Translations under genes and position numbers: made by a program
Shown here: positions 16,883 through 26,161 of the stretch, in pieces
How positions within the stretch are numbered: position 1 is the first letter of the stretch
Layout of the letters: every line of letters starts with the position of its first letter
The notes under the pieces: model-generated
What the model was told of the DNA's origin: nothing
Database searches by the model: none
What the model saw: the letters and a program-made list of their open reading frames with translations, nothing else
From: Candidatus Hydrogenedentota bacterium
Lineage (GTDB): Bacteria; Hydrogenedentota; Hydrogenedentia; Hydrogenedentales; SLHB01
Assembly: GCA_013359265.1 (NCBI GenBank)
Contig: JABWCD010000021.1
Span: 42,645 to 106,644 of the forward strand
DNA: 64,000 bases
Direction: 5' to 3'

Positions 16883-19455
16883 CGCCGTTTTCAGACGGCC
16901 CCATTTCACCACAGTTCCGGCCATTGCGATTGCGGGGAAACGCTGTACTACGTTCGCTCCAAACGCGTGGCATATCGGAAACAATGGCAAATGCCGTTCC
17001 GCATGCCCCGCGCGGCGCCTGCGTGTGCTGGGGCGTCCCCTTTCATGTGTCGCGGCCGATTCATGCGAGGGACAATCCGGTTCGCGTCGCGCTCGATCCG
17101 TTCAAGGCGCGTTGGCTTGTATTCATGCACACGAGCGACGTCGAGCCGCTCGACTGGAACGCGCACGGGTTCATCTCGCCGATGCGCGGGAATGGGCGGC
17201 TGGGCGAGCACGTTGCGACGTACGTGTTGCGCTACGCAGACGGGTCGGAGGCGCGGCACGCGATTCGGCGTCGGCGGCAAATCGGGATGGTGCAGCGCAT
17301 GTCGTGGGGGGAAAATTGCACAGAGTGCGTCGTGCACCGCAAGCCGTGTTCGATTCCGTTGGTAAGCGAGCAAGCGTACGACGCGCCGCGCGGCGACCGC
17401 GGATCGTTCTACGGCGTCAGCACGACGCGTGTACAGCAGCCGGATTTTCCGCTGTGGGCGAACTATCTCTGGGCGTGGGAGAACCCGCACCCGGAGAAGG
17501 AGGTCGTGGGGCTGACGGTCGAACCGTGCGGATTCAACGTGATCCTGTCCGGGATTTCGGCTGGGGTGGTTTCATCGAATCCGCTGCGCTGGGAGGCGCG
17601 CAAGAAGTGTGTGCTTCGATTGCCCAAGGGCGTCACGTTTGACCCGAAGATGGACGCCCATGGACTGTATGGACAAGTACAGATCGACCTCGGACAGGTA
17701 ATCTCCGCGCAACCACGGTTTATCTATCCGAACGATTCATGGGCGAAATCGTACGACAATCAAGTGCCCGCGATTTCGGAACGAGACGTTCTTGTCGAGT
17801 ACACGGCGCATCCCGACGCGCATTTCCATGTGCTCGGCAAGACCGTGCCCGTGCAAGCGGCGGCCGCGGGAAGAGTGCCGACATTGTTGACGCCGATCGT
17901 GCCGGCGACGAAGCGCGTGACGTTGCGCGTTGTCGAGCGCGCCAGTAAGAGGCCGGTGCCGGTGAAGCTGCACGTGCACGGCGAGGCGGGGGAATATCTT
18001 GCGCCGATCGATCGCCATCGCAATCCGAATACGGGATGGATCGAAGACTACAGCGCGGACTTCGTGAACCAGAACCTGCACCGGTGCGCGTATATCTCGG
18101 GCGAGACGGCGATCGATCTGCCCTTGGGCCGGGTGTACGTCGAGGTGAGCAAGGGGTTCGAGATTGCGCCCGTACGCATGGTGTTCACGGTCGCTCCGTC
18201 AACAAACACCATCACACTCGCAATCGACAAAGTGCTCGACTGGCGCGAGCGCGGGTGGGTGACGGCGGACACGCACGTACACTTCCTCTCGCCGACAACG
18301 GCATTGCTCGAAGGCGAGGCGGAAGGTGTCAACGTCGTCAATCTACTTGCGAGCCAGTGGGGCGAGTTGATGACAAACGTCGGCGACTTCGACGGCAGGA
18401 TGACGTGGGGATCAAGGGAAGCCGGCGGCGATGGCGAGTACCTCGTGCGCGTGGGCACGGAGAACCGGCAGCACGTGCTGGGGCACATTTCGCTGCTGGG
18501 ATACACGGGCAACATGATCGTGCCGCTGTGCGTGGGCGGGCCGGACGAATCGGCGTTGGGCGATCCGGTGAGTGTGTTGATGTCGGAATGGGCGCGGCAG
18601 TGCAAGAAACAGGGCGGCCTTGTAATCATGCCGCACTTTCCGAACCCGCGTCTCGAGAACGCAGCGAACTTGATCAGTGGTGAGATCGACGCCGTCGAGA
18701 TGACGTCGTGGGGCAACCTCTACGGCGGTATCGATCCCTATTCGTTGTCGGACTGGTATCGCTATCTGAATTGTGGATATTTCATCCCCGCGGTGGGCGG
18801 AACGGACAAGATGACCGCGCTGACGCCGGTCGGCGCAATCCGCACGTACGCGCGCATCCCGCGCAACCGTGGGTTCACGTACGCGAACTGGATGGAGGCA
18901 ATACGCGCGGGTAACACGTTCGTGACGTACGGTCCGTTAATCGAGTTTAGCGTCGAGGGCAAACCCGCCGGCGCGCGAATCAAGATGAAGCGCAACGGCG
19001 GCGCCGTCGATGTCGAGTGGAATGCGGCGAGCGTGACGGCGCCGATGTCGCGCGTAGACCTCGTCGTGAACGGCGAGATTCGCGAGAGCAAGGCCGTTAA
19101 TCCGCGGCAGGCGCGCGGCGCGTGGCGTGTGAAGGTCGATCGGTGCTCATGGATCGCGCTGCTCGTGCGCGGGCATTATCCCGACAAACCGGAGATCGTC
19201 GCCGCGCACACATCGCCGGTGATGGTCGAGGTCGCGGGTACGGAATTTTTCTCCGCGGTCGACGCCGAGACGATGCTCGATCAAATCGAGGGCGCGCTCG
19301 CGTATCTCGACACCATCGGCACGCGTGTGGAGACGGCCACGTACAAGCGCATGCGCATGATCCTCACCGCCGCGCACCGGAAACTCCACAACGAAATGCA
19401 CCGGCGCGGCCATGGCCATCACCACACCCACGCGCACGATCACCACAACAAGTGA
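16879..19455 (+). CDS. CehA/McbA family metallohydrolase (PHP-like) with His-rich tail
   Basis: About 858 residues. The C-terminal half holds the PHP-like metallohydrolase domain: GWVTADTHVHFLSPT (HxH metal site, near residue 470), VIMPHFPNPRLENA, and AVGGTDKMTALTPVG. The N-terminal half is beta-rich with no obvious signal peptide. The extreme C-terminus (RRGHGHHHTHAHDHHNK) is a metal-binding-like tail. Family members include carbaryl hydrolases, but the substrate here is unknown. ATG 16879 follows GGTGGGA and overlaps the GrpB stop. The frame also reads from a GTG at 16870. Confidence 0.85.
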   Translation: MTPFSDGPISPQFRPLRLRGNAVLRSLQTRGISETMANAVPHAPRGACVCWGVPFHVSRPIHARDNPVRVALDPFKARWLVFMHTSDVEPLDWNAHGFISPMRGNGRLGEHVATYVLRYADGSEARHAIRRRRQIGMVQRMSWGENCTECVVHRKPCSIPLVSEQAYDAPRGDRGSFYGVSTTRVQQPDFPLWANYLWAWENPHPEKEVVGLTVEPCGFNVILSGISAGVVSSNPLRWEARKKCVLRLPKGVTFDPKMDAHGLYGQVQIDLGQVISAQPRFIYPNDSWAKSYDNQVPAISERDVLVEYTAHPDAHFHVLGKTVPVQAAAAGRVPTLLTPIVPATKRVTLRVVERASKRPVPVKLHVHGEAGEYLAPIDRHRNPNTGWIEDYSADFVNQNLHRCAYISGETAIDLPLGRVYVEVSKGFEIAPVRMVFTVAPSTNTITLAIDKVLDWRERGWVTADTHVHFLSPTTALLEGEAEGVNVVNLLASQWGELMTNVGDFDGRMTWGSREAGGDGEYLVRVGTENRQHVLGHISLLGYTGNMIVPLCVGGPDESALGDPVSVLMSEWARQCKKQGGLVIMPHFPNPRLENAANLISGEIDAVEMTSWGNLYGGIDPYSLSDWYRYLNCGYFIPAVGGTDKMTALTPVGAIRTYARIPRNRGFTYANWMEAIRAGNTFVTYGPLIEFSVEGKPAGARIKMKRNGGAVDVEWNAASVTAPMSRVDLVVNGEIRESKAVNPRQARGAWRVKVDRCSWIALLVRGHYPDKPEIVAAHTSPVMVEVAGTEFFSAVDAETMLDQIEGALAYLDTIGTRVETATYKRMRMILTAAHRKLHNEMHRRGHGHHHTHAHDHHNK

Positions 19456-19496
19456 AACCGGTACGTTGTGGTAGGGTATGAATTGGTTGGCGGACA

Positions 19497-19529
19497 ATTT
19501 TGGATTTTTGATTTTGGATTTCGGATTGA
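19497..19529. repeat. Short T-rich degenerate tandem repeat
   Basis: Reiterated TTTGGATTT/TTTCGGATT words within the gap between the metallohydrolase and lipoprotein genes. The same words recur at 45427-45460. It is low-complexity sequence with no coding evidence. The rest of this gap (19456-19687) shows nothing else I can name. Confidence 0.5.
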
Positions 19530-19687
19530 AAAGCGGAGACCCTGTAACGGGCGGCGAGACGAATAGCGCCGTTCGGCATAGCGCCTTGGCGCCTCCAAAG
19601 CGCATTCATCTGCTCGTTGGGATGCGCAGCGCCTGGCGCGAGAGGTGCGGTTGTATTCAATCCAGAGTCGTGGTTCCGGAATTCAAG

Positions 19688-20611
19688 ATGCATTCCACGC
19701 CGTTCTGTCGCAAATGGGCCCAAAGTGTTGCCCTCGTTGCCGCTGTCCTGTTGCTTGTTGGGTGCGACAGCGCCGTCATTCAAGGCAAGGTATATGACTC
19801 GCGCGGCGAGGCGCTCCCGGGGGTTTCGGTGTTGACCGTGGACACGCCGTACGAGGCGTTGACGAACGGGCGCGGCGAGTATGCCGTGCGGTTCGTGCCG
19901 AAAAGGGAATTTCACATCAAGTTTTTCAAGACCGGTTACACGACCGGCGATCTACTGATACGCGATGTATTGGATGCACGCCCGGTCACGGCGACGCCGA
20001 TCAGTCTCATTTCGTTGCCGGAAGGGCCGGGCGTATACCTCAGTGACGAGCGCTATACGAAGTACGAGCGCGCGGCGCCCGACAAACCGGTCGAGTTGCG
20101 CCGCGTGGCCGACGAGAGCACTGTGTTCGGCACGCACCGGCAACCGTACGAGACGCTCGACCGCAGTCCGTTCATCGTGGTGTATCGCGGATTCACGATT
20201 CCGCGGTACGGCATCAAGATGAACCGGCTCGAAGAGGCGGAGGTGAAGCGGCCTGACGGCATCTCCGGCAAGGAAGGGTTGAAAGCGTGGGTGCGGTCCG
20301 GCGAGGTGCCAATCGACGTTTCGGTCGTCGACGTTGGGCAGGCGCAACTGCTTCGCATCAGTTACGCCGGCGAGTTGGGGCTCGGCGCATACGCCGTGCA
20401 ATGGGGCGCGCTGGACGGCGATCTAACCGCGGAAGAACCGCGCATTTTTTGTTTTCGCGTCGTTGAGACGTTGACACCGCCGCCGGACCTTGCAAAGCCA
20501 GCGACCGACGACGCTGCACCGGGCGACGCGCCGAAGACGAAGCCCGCACCGGACGATGTGCCGGAGATAAATGAGGCGCCATCCGGTCCCGCGGAGGATG
20601 CCGAACTGTAG
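19688..20611 (+). CDS. Lipoprotein with carboxypeptidase-regulatory-like domain
   Basis: 307 residues. The signal peptide ends with the lipobox LLVGC, so Cys26 is the lipidation site. The next 85 residues (IQGKVYDSRGEALPGVSVLTV ... GEYAVRF) form a CarboxypepD_reg-like beta-sandwich, common in surface proteins. The tail (residues about 260-307) is rich in Pro, Ala and Asp. ATG 19688 is the only start giving a proper signal peptide; the frame opens earlier in the repeat-rich gap. Role unknown, but the product is on the cell surface or in the periplasm. Confidence 0.75.
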   Translation: MHSTPFCRKWAQSVALVAAVLLLVGCDSAVIQGKVYDSRGEALPGVSVLTVDTPYEALTNGRGEYAVRFVPKREFHIKFFKTGYTTGDLLIRDVLDARPVTATPISLISLPEGPGVYLSDERYTKYERAAPDKPVELRRVADESTVFGTHRQPYETLDRSPFIVVYRGFTIPRYGIKMNRLEEAEVKRPDGISGKEGLKAWVRSGEVPIDVSVVDVGQAQLLRISYAGELGLGAYAVQWGALDGDLTAEEPRIFCFRVVETLTPPPDLAKPATDDAAPGDAPKTKPAPDDVPEINEAPSGPAEDAEL

Positions 20612-20793
20612 CGGGCGAGTTCGCCGCGCGCGGCTTGCATACGTCGTCGCGCAGCCGATACCCTACGTCACATCATTCATGAACAACGGAACGCGTTATG
20701 ACTGTCGGCGGCGCAGCCGATACGAATGACGTTCCAACCTCGGCGCGCCAACGTGTCTTAGCAAGGAAGTGCAATTTTGATCGGAATTATCGT

Positions 20794-21744
20794 ATGAAGC
20801 GGCAGTATGTCGAGTCGTTGCAGGAAGGCGACACGGTTAACGACTATTTCATCGCAACCCGCAAGGACCTGCGTGAGCAGCAGAAGGGCGGCAAGTTCCT
20901 CGGGATGGTGTTCAAGGACCGGACGGGTGAGATCGGCGGCATCCTCTGGACGAACGCGGTCGCTGTTGCGCGAAACTTCGAGTTGGGCGACGTCGTCAAC
21001 GTGCGCGGCACGGTCACGAGCTATCAGGACCGGTTGCAGGTGCGGGTGGATCAGGTGCTTCCGCTGCGGCAGGAGGAATACAACCTCGAGGACTTGGTCT
21101 ACAAACCCGGCAACACCGAGGAATTGTCGACCAAATTCCGCGACATCATGGACACCATCGACAACGAATGGTTGCGGAAACTGGTGTTTTCGTTTTTGGA
21201 CGACGCGGCGTTCATGGCGCGCTTTTCGTCGGCCGCCGCAGGGAAGAAATGGCACCACGCGTTTCCAGGCGGGTTGCTGCAGCACTGCTACGAACTCGCG
21301 CAACTTGCAGGCGCCGTGAGCGGCATCATCCCGCGCATCGATCGCGACGTGCTGTTGACCGGCGTGCTCGTACACGATGTCGGGAAGATCGACGAAATGA
21401 CGCACGATCTCTACATCGACTACACGACGTCCGGAAAACTGCTCGGACATCTTGCAATCGGGGCGGACATGGTGCAGCGGCGTATCGACGCGCTGCCGGG
21501 GTTTCCGGAGATGCTGCGCCTTCAGGTGCTGCATTGCGTGTGGTCTCACCACGGGGAACTGGTGAACGGATCGCCCGTCGTACCGAAGACGCTCGAAGCG
21601 CTCGTGTTGTACCACATCGACAATCTCGACGCGCAGGCAGACGCGTTTATGCGGATTATGGATGAAACTCGGGACAAGGGTCAGATTTGGTCCGAGTACG
21701 TTCAGATGATCAATCGTCAGGTGTGGACGAAAGAACGTTTGTAG
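20794..21744 (+). CDS. YhaM-like 3'-5' exoribonuclease (OB-fold plus HD)
   Basis: 316 residues. The N-terminal OB-fold includes VNDYFIATRKDLREQQKG and the LGDVVNVRGTV segment. The HD domain carries HHAFPGGLLQHCYELAQ, VLVHDVGKIDEM and LHCVWSHHGELVNGS, giving the His/Asp metal site. YhaM-type enzymes degrade RNA from the 3' end. ATG 20794 is preferred because the protein starts as in its family (MKRQYVESLQEGD); the frame continues upstream to 20698. Its length matches YhaM (about 314 residues). It stands alone, with intergenic repeats downstream. Confidence 0.9.
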   Translation: MKRQYVESLQEGDTVNDYFIATRKDLREQQKGGKFLGMVFKDRTGEIGGILWTNAVAVARNFELGDVVNVRGTVTSYQDRLQVRVDQVLPLRQEEYNLEDLVYKPGNTEELSTKFRDIMDTIDNEWLRKLVFSFLDDAAFMARFSSAAAGKKWHHAFPGGLLQHCYELAQLAGAVSGIIPRIDRDVLLTGVLVHDVGKIDEMTHDLYIDYTTSGKLLGHLAIGADMVQRRIDALPGFPEMLRLQVLHCVWSHHGELVNGSPVVPKTLEALVLYHIDNLDAQADAFMRIMDETRDKGQIWSEYVQMINRQVWTKERL

Positions 21745-21912
21745 GCGAAAGACCTGGCGAAGTGTACGCGGCCGCGCGCCGGTACTTGCAGTCCACGGTA
21801 TACGGCCGCGTTACGGGTCGTTCGTTTGGTCCGCCCCATCGATAGTTCGCCTCGACCGGACCGGCAATCCCGTTCGTGACGGTCTGCAATCGAGTGTGCC
21901 CACGGCAGGAAT

Positions 21913-21947
21913 TCGATTACGATTGCGAAGACGATTACGATTACGAG
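21913..21947. repeat. CGATTACGATT simple repeat
   Basis: A short array of the word CGATTACGATT with small variations upstream of the MerR gene. The rest of the gap 21745-21981 holds no gene. Low-complexity repeats like this may be mutational slippage sites. Confidence 0.5.
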
Positions 21948-21981
21948 TCAAATTTCGTGAACAGAGAATAGGCGATGTGGG

Positions 21982-22347
21982 ATGCAAAATCCCGAACGCA
22001 GATACAGCATTGGCGAAGTGAGCGAGATGCTCGGGGTTACCGTCCGCACCCTGCGCGTTTGGGAGGGGCAGTTCAAGCAACTCAAGCCGAAGCGCGATCG
22101 GGTAAAGCGGCGCTACTATCTCCATGACGACATCGAGATCGCGCGGCGCATCAAGCAGTTGCTGAAGACGGAGAAGTTGTCGTCGGAAGGCGCGCGCATT
22201 CGGTTGACGCAGGAATTGCACATCGAGGGGCGGCCGCGTACGAAGAAGGAGTTGCTCGATCTCGTCGACGCGATCGAGAACGATATCCGCGATTTGATTG
22301 ATCGCATGGACAAAACCGACGATCTGCTGCGCCGCGACGAAAAATAG
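21982..22347 (+). CDS. MerR-family transcriptional regulator
   Basis: 121 residues. The N-terminal winged helix YSIGEVSEMLGVTVRTLRVWEGQ is at residues 8-30, followed by the RVKRRYY wing. The C-terminal helix (KKELLDLVDAIENDIRDLIDRM) looks like a dimerisation coiled coil. There is no cysteine for metal sensing and no ligand domain, so it resembles minimal MerR regulators such as those of the HspR or RacA-like groups. The target is unknown; the adjacent phosphoesterase gene is 50 bp downstream and may be regulated with it. Confidence 0.88.
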   Translation: MQNPERRYSIGEVSEMLGVTVRTLRVWEGQFKQLKPKRDRVKRRYYLHDDIEIARRIKQLLKTEKLSSEGARIRLTQELHIEGRPRTKKELLDLVDAIENDIRDLIDRMDKTDDLLRRDEK

Positions 22348-22397
22348 TCTGGCCAACGTGGAAATGTCCAATGAGTAACCTATCGGGAAGTTGAGTT

Positions 22398-24122
22398 ATG
22401 TTCAATCGTTCGCGCATTCGACCGGCCGCGGTCTTGTTTCTGGTGTTTTCGTTCGTCCCGCGCGCGGACGAGCGTCTGGACGCTGCAATGGACGCGATTG
22501 TGACGCGCCTGTACGCGGAGAAGTCGCTGGACCAATTACGCAGCCTGACACCGGAGCAGGTCGAGCCGTACCTTACGCCGGATATTCGCGATGCGCTTGC
22601 GACGGCGTATTGGCAGTTCGACGTAAACGTTCCGGCAGTCGTGTCGGTGATGCGCCACGTGAAGCAGCAGACCGCGCCGTCGTGGCTGGCGGAAGCGGGG
22701 TTCACGAAGACAGATTTGGTCGTGAGGAACGAGTCGTGCGACTACGAAGTGTGGCAGAAGAGGTTCGAGGCTGGGCGCGTCGCGCTAGGGATTAACGGAT
22801 TCGATGGGCACCGCTTCTGCTATTTCGTGTGCGTCGGATCGCAAACTCCCGGGGCGGAGGTGAGGGTATCGAACGTTTTGCCCGCCGATCCGCCTATCGG
22901 CAGGATGGACGCGGGCGCGACGACATACACAGATTGGACGGAACTTGTGCTGACCGAGGTGCCGGATGCGCTGCGCGGTCACGTGCTGCTGACAACGTAT
23001 CGCGGGCGAGCGCGCGAATGCCACCTGTTCGGAGGGTTTCGGGAGACGCCGTTTCCCTCGTCGGACAACCCGGATCAAATCACGTTGACATGGAGCGAGA
23101 ACCCGAAGACGACGCAGGCGGTCTTGTGGCGGACCAATACGTCCGTGGCGAACGGCACAGTGCGGTATCGGGAAAAAGCCGCGCCGAACGTGCGGGCGAT
23201 CGACGTACGGGCTTCGCTTGAACCGATCGACGACCGCATGCTGACGAACGATCGCACGTCGCACCGGCACACCGCGGTGATGCGGAATCTGAAGCCCGGC
23301 ACGACGTACGCGTACAAGGTGGGAGAGTCCGAGCGGAACGTGTGGAGCGAGGAATACGAATTTACGACCGCGCCGGCAAGCGGGGACGCATTCTCATTTG
23401 TCCATTTGACGGACACGCACAACCGGGAAGTCGCGGGGAAACTGCTCGCGGCGGCGTACGCGCGCGAGTCACGGCCGTCGCTTGTCACTATTTCAGGCGA
23501 CCTCGTCGATTACGGCCTTCACCGCGACTGCTGGGACAAACTGTTCGCGTATCTCGGCGAACCCATCGCGCGGATACCTGTTATTCCGTCAATTGGAAAT
23601 CACGACGATCAGGACGGCCTCGGCCCCGGTACGTTTCTGAAGCAGTTTGCGTTGCCCTCGCCAAATTTCGAAGGGCTTCCGGCGGAACGCGCGTGCGCGA
23701 TTCGCTACGCGAACGCTCTGTTTCTGGTGATTCCCATCGGGCTTTCGGTTGAAACGATTGGCGCGTGGCTCGAGCAAGAACTCGCCGCAACCGACGCGAC
23801 GTGGAAGTTTGGCATCTACCATTTTCCAATGTACTCGACAGATCCGGAGTACGCAGGCTATTACGACAAGCAGGAATCGATCTGGGCGCGCGTGTTCGAC
23901 AAGTATCATCTCGATTTCATGCTGACGGGGCACACGCACAATTACGAACGGCACAAGCCAATTTACGGAGGCAAGGAGGTCGATTCCCCAAACGATGGAA
24001 CTGTCTACCTCGTCTCGGCGCCGGGGCATTACAGCACGTTCGATATTCGCGGAAGGGAGCTCGACTTTAAGACAATCGACGCGAAGGGAAATGTGACGGA
24101 CACATTGACCATCAAGAAGTAA
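22398..24122 (+). CDS. Purple-acid-phosphatase-like metallophosphoesterase
   Basis: 574 residues. The metallophosphatase motifs appear in order: HLTDTHNRE, SGDLVDYG, GNHDDQ, HFPMYS, and GHTHNYERH, with the expected metal-binding Asp, Asn and His residues. A fibronectin-III-like PAP N-domain precedes the catalytic domain (DQITLTWSENPKTTQ ... TTYAYKVG). An N-terminal region of about 220 residues has no recognised domain. A hydrophobic start (AAVLFLVFSF) suggests export. The substrate could be phosphate monoesters or nucleotides. ATG 22398 lies after GGGAAG. Confidence 0.9.
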   Translation: MFNRSRIRPAAVLFLVFSFVPRADERLDAAMDAIVTRLYAEKSLDQLRSLTPEQVEPYLTPDIRDALATAYWQFDVNVPAVVSVMRHVKQQTAPSWLAEAGFTKTDLVVRNESCDYEVWQKRFEAGRVALGINGFDGHRFCYFVCVGSQTPGAEVRVSNVLPADPPIGRMDAGATTYTDWTELVLTEVPDALRGHVLLTTYRGRARECHLFGGFRETPFPSSDNPDQITLTWSENPKTTQAVLWRTNTSVANGTVRYREKAAPNVRAIDVRASLEPIDDRMLTNDRTSHRHTAVMRNLKPGTTYAYKVGESERNVWSEEYEFTTAPASGDAFSFVHLTDTHNREVAGKLLAAAYARESRPSLVTISGDLVDYGLHRDCWDKLFAYLGEPIARIPVIPSIGNHDDQDGLGPGTFLKQFALPSPNFEGLPAERACAIRYANALFLVIPIGLSVETIGAWLEQELAATDATWKFGIYHFPMYSTDPEYAGYYDKQESIWARVFDKYHLDFMLTGHTHNYERHKPIYGGKEVDSPNDGTVYLVSAPGHYSTFDIRGRELDFKTIDAKGNVTDTLTIKK

Positions 24123-24147
24123 TCGGCTCGCCTATCGCGACACCTAC

Positions 24148-25008
24148 TTAAATTGCCTTGTCGATCATCCTCAGTATCAGCGCGTCGCGCCAGCGATCGG
24201 GCAGGTGGGTGAGGAGCATTTGGATGCGGGCGTCTTTGCCGACGAGGTAGCGGGTCTTGGGTTTCGTTGCGGTGAGGGCCTGGGCGACGACGTGAGCGAC
24301 GTGTTGCGCGGGGACGGCGCCTTTGGCAGAGTTTTTCGCGCCCTCTTTCACTCGGTCGACAAGCGGGCCGTAGAGTTGCATCATGCGCGCCGGGAGGGAG
24401 GCTAATAAATCATTGGCGGCGCTCATCGATTTTTCCCAGATGGGCGTGTCAATGGCGCCGGGTTGGACGAGGGCGACCTCGATGCGCCAGGGGCGCAATT
24501 CCATGCGTAATGAGTCGGCGAGGGCTTCCATCGCGAATTTGGATGCGCAGTAGGGGCCGCCCATGGGTATGGAGAGCCTGCCGCTGGTAGACCCAATGAT
24601 GACGATGCGTCCGCGCGCGGAGCGCAGCATGTCCATGAAGGCTTGCGTGACGGCGATCTGGCCGGTGACATTGACCTCAAACTGTTTGCGCAATAGATCG
24701 AGCGGCACAAACTCGAGCGGCGCGTTGACGCTGATTCCCGCGTTGTTTACGAGTCCGGCGAGGCCCGCATCGCCGACTGCTTCGGCGATGACGACTTTGG
24801 CGGTATCGATGGCAACGGCGTCCGTCACATCAAGGAGAACGGTCGAAAAGCGATCGGACGCCTTCGCCTTCAGCGCGTCGGCGTCGGCTTCCTTGCGGAC
24901 TCCGGCAAAGACGCGGAAGCCGAGCGTGTCGAGATGGAGCGCGCAGGCCGCGCCAATGCCGGTGGATGCGCCGGTGACGAGTACGGCGCCACGATTTTCG
25001 AGAGGCAT
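24148..25008 (-). CDS. Short-chain dehydrogenase/reductase
   Basis: 286 residues. NAD(P) motif TGASTGIG near residue 12, NNAG in the fourth strand, the catalytic YxxxK as YCASK, and a following Ser (IIGSTSGR). ATG 25008 is set by AAAGGACT upstream; the frame opens further, but that part is not SDR-like. It is convergent with the phosphoesterase (25 bp between stops) and divergent from the TIGR02757 gene. The substrate cannot be inferred. Confidence 0.92.
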   Translation of the reverse strand: MPLENRGAVLVTGASTGIGAACALHLDTLGFRVFAGVRKEADADALKAKASDRFSTVLLDVTDAVAIDTAKVVIAEAVGDAGLAGLVNNAGISVNAPLEFVPLDLLRKQFEVNVTGQIAVTQAFMDMLRSARGRIVIIGSTSGRLSIPMGGPYCASKFAMEALADSLRMELRPWRIEVALVQPGAIDTPIWEKSMSAANDLLASLPARMMQLYGPLVDRVKEGAKNSAKGAVPAQHVAHVVAQALTATKPKTRYLVGKDARIQMLLTHLPDRWRDALILRMIDKAI

Positions 25009-25081
25009 GATAGAGTCCTTTGCGGGTTTAGTTGGTGCATTGTAGCAGGTGGGCGAAAGGGTAGTCTGAAGATTGGGAGCA

Positions 25082-25117
25082 ATGGAAGTCATGGGACCAA
25101 TGGGACAAATGGGAACT
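25082..25117. repeat. 9-bp tandem repeat, locus 1
   Basis: Four 9-mers in a row: ATGGAAGTC, ATGGGACCA, ATGGGACAA, ATGGGAACT. The same 9-bp periodic pattern is found at 44747-44791, so it is a dispersed element. It lies between divergent SDR and TIGR02757 genes. Confidence 0.7.
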
Positions 25118-25154
25118 GGATTTGCAGCGCGTTGCACGGAATGAGAGCAGCGAG

Positions 25155-26003
25155 ATGATCGACAGGCAATCGGACTGCGCGGTACACAACGCAGCGCTGG
25201 CACAACGCATGCATGCGTTGAAGCCGCACCTGGATCGGCTGTACGGGACGTGGAACCGCGCGGAGTTTGTTTCGCCGGACCCGCTCGAGGCCGTGCGCGT
25301 GTTCGACGATCCGGGCGATTGCGAGGTAGCGGGACTGATCGCGTCGAGCCTTGCGTTTGGAAACGTGAAACAGATTTTGGCGAGCATCGATCTCGTGCTA
25401 ACGACGATGAAGCGGCCTGCAGCGTGGCTCGATCGCGCGACGGAGCGCACCATACGGTCTGCGTTTGAAGGGTTCCGTCACCGTTACTCGACCGGCACGG
25501 AACTGAGCGACATGTTAGTCGGTGCGAAGCTCCTACGGGAGCGATTCGGTTCGCTGGGCGTCGCGTTCGCGGCGTGTATGCCGGTGGATGACGACGACAT
25601 TTCGAACGGCCTCGAATCGTTTGTCGCACTCTTGAGGAGCGACGGGCGCGAGAACTATTTGCTGCCGAACCCCGCGCGCGGAAGCGCGTGTAAGCGGCTG
25701 CACTTGTATCTGCGCTGGATGGTCCGAAGTGACGCTGTCGATCTTGGATGTTGGGGCGGCGTCGCTGCGTCGAAGTTGTTGGTGCCGGTCGATACGCACA
25801 TGCACCGGATCGCGATGCGGCTCGGGCTTACCGCGCGCAACGCGGCGGACCTGCGCACATCGCGCGAGATCACCGCGGCGTTTCGGGTCATCGCGCCGGA
25901 GGACCCGGTCCGGTATGACTTCGCCTTGACACGGCTGGGTATCCGGAAGGATACTAATGCAGAGCCTTTCTTGGCCGAATGCAGCGGGCATTTGCTTCGG
26001 TAA
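25155..26003 (+). CDS. TIGR02757 family protein
   Basis: 282 residues of the TIGR02757 family, proteins of unknown function found in bacteria. Recognisable stretches include VAGLIASSLAFGNVKQILASI near residue 62, a central KRLHLYLRWMVR, and the late motif VPVDTHMHRIAMRLGL. The family is not enzymatically characterised; a DNA-glycosylase-like helical fold has been suggested for members, which I cannot confirm here. I start at ATG 25155. An upstream in-frame start at 25122 is possible. Confidence 0.8.
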   Translation: MIDRQSDCAVHNAALAQRMHALKPHLDRLYGTWNRAEFVSPDPLEAVRVFDDPGDCEVAGLIASSLAFGNVKQILASIDLVLTTMKRPAAWLDRATERTIRSAFEGFRHRYSTGTELSDMLVGAKLLRERFGSLGVAFAACMPVDDDDISNGLESFVALLRSDGRENYLLPNPARGSACKRLHLYLRWMVRSDAVDLGCWGGVAASKLLVPVDTHMHRIAMRLGLTARNAADLRTSREITAAFRVIAPEDPVRYDFALTRLGIRKDTNAEPFLAECSGHLLR

Positions 26004-26020
26004 ACGCCCTGCTGCATGGG

Positions 26021-26146
26021 GGTGGCATCCGGGGGGATGTGCCGAAGCGCGACCCTGTACCAAGCCTGAAAAGGGACCGGTGTGCCGCACCGGCGAGAAT
26101 TCGAGTAAATGCGGGCGGCCGAATAGCGTTGGCCGAAGGTCCCGCA
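26021..26146 (+). promoter_or_regulatory. Candidate structured leader upstream of the peroxiredoxin
   Basis: Several pairable segments occur in a row. ATCC (26027-26030) pairs with GGAT (26035-26038), inside GGC/GCC. CCGGTG (26077-26082) pairs with CACCGG (26088-26093). GGGACC (26073-26078) could pair with GGTCCC (26138-26143), or TGCGGG (26110-26115) with CCCGCA (26141-26146); these two overlap and exclude each other, and the latter lies next to the ribosome site. This looks like a riboswitch-like switch, but it does not match a class I know. A compositional coincidence is possible in GC-rich DNA. Confidence 0.35.
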
Positions 26147-26161
26147 GGAAGGAGTGGAAGT

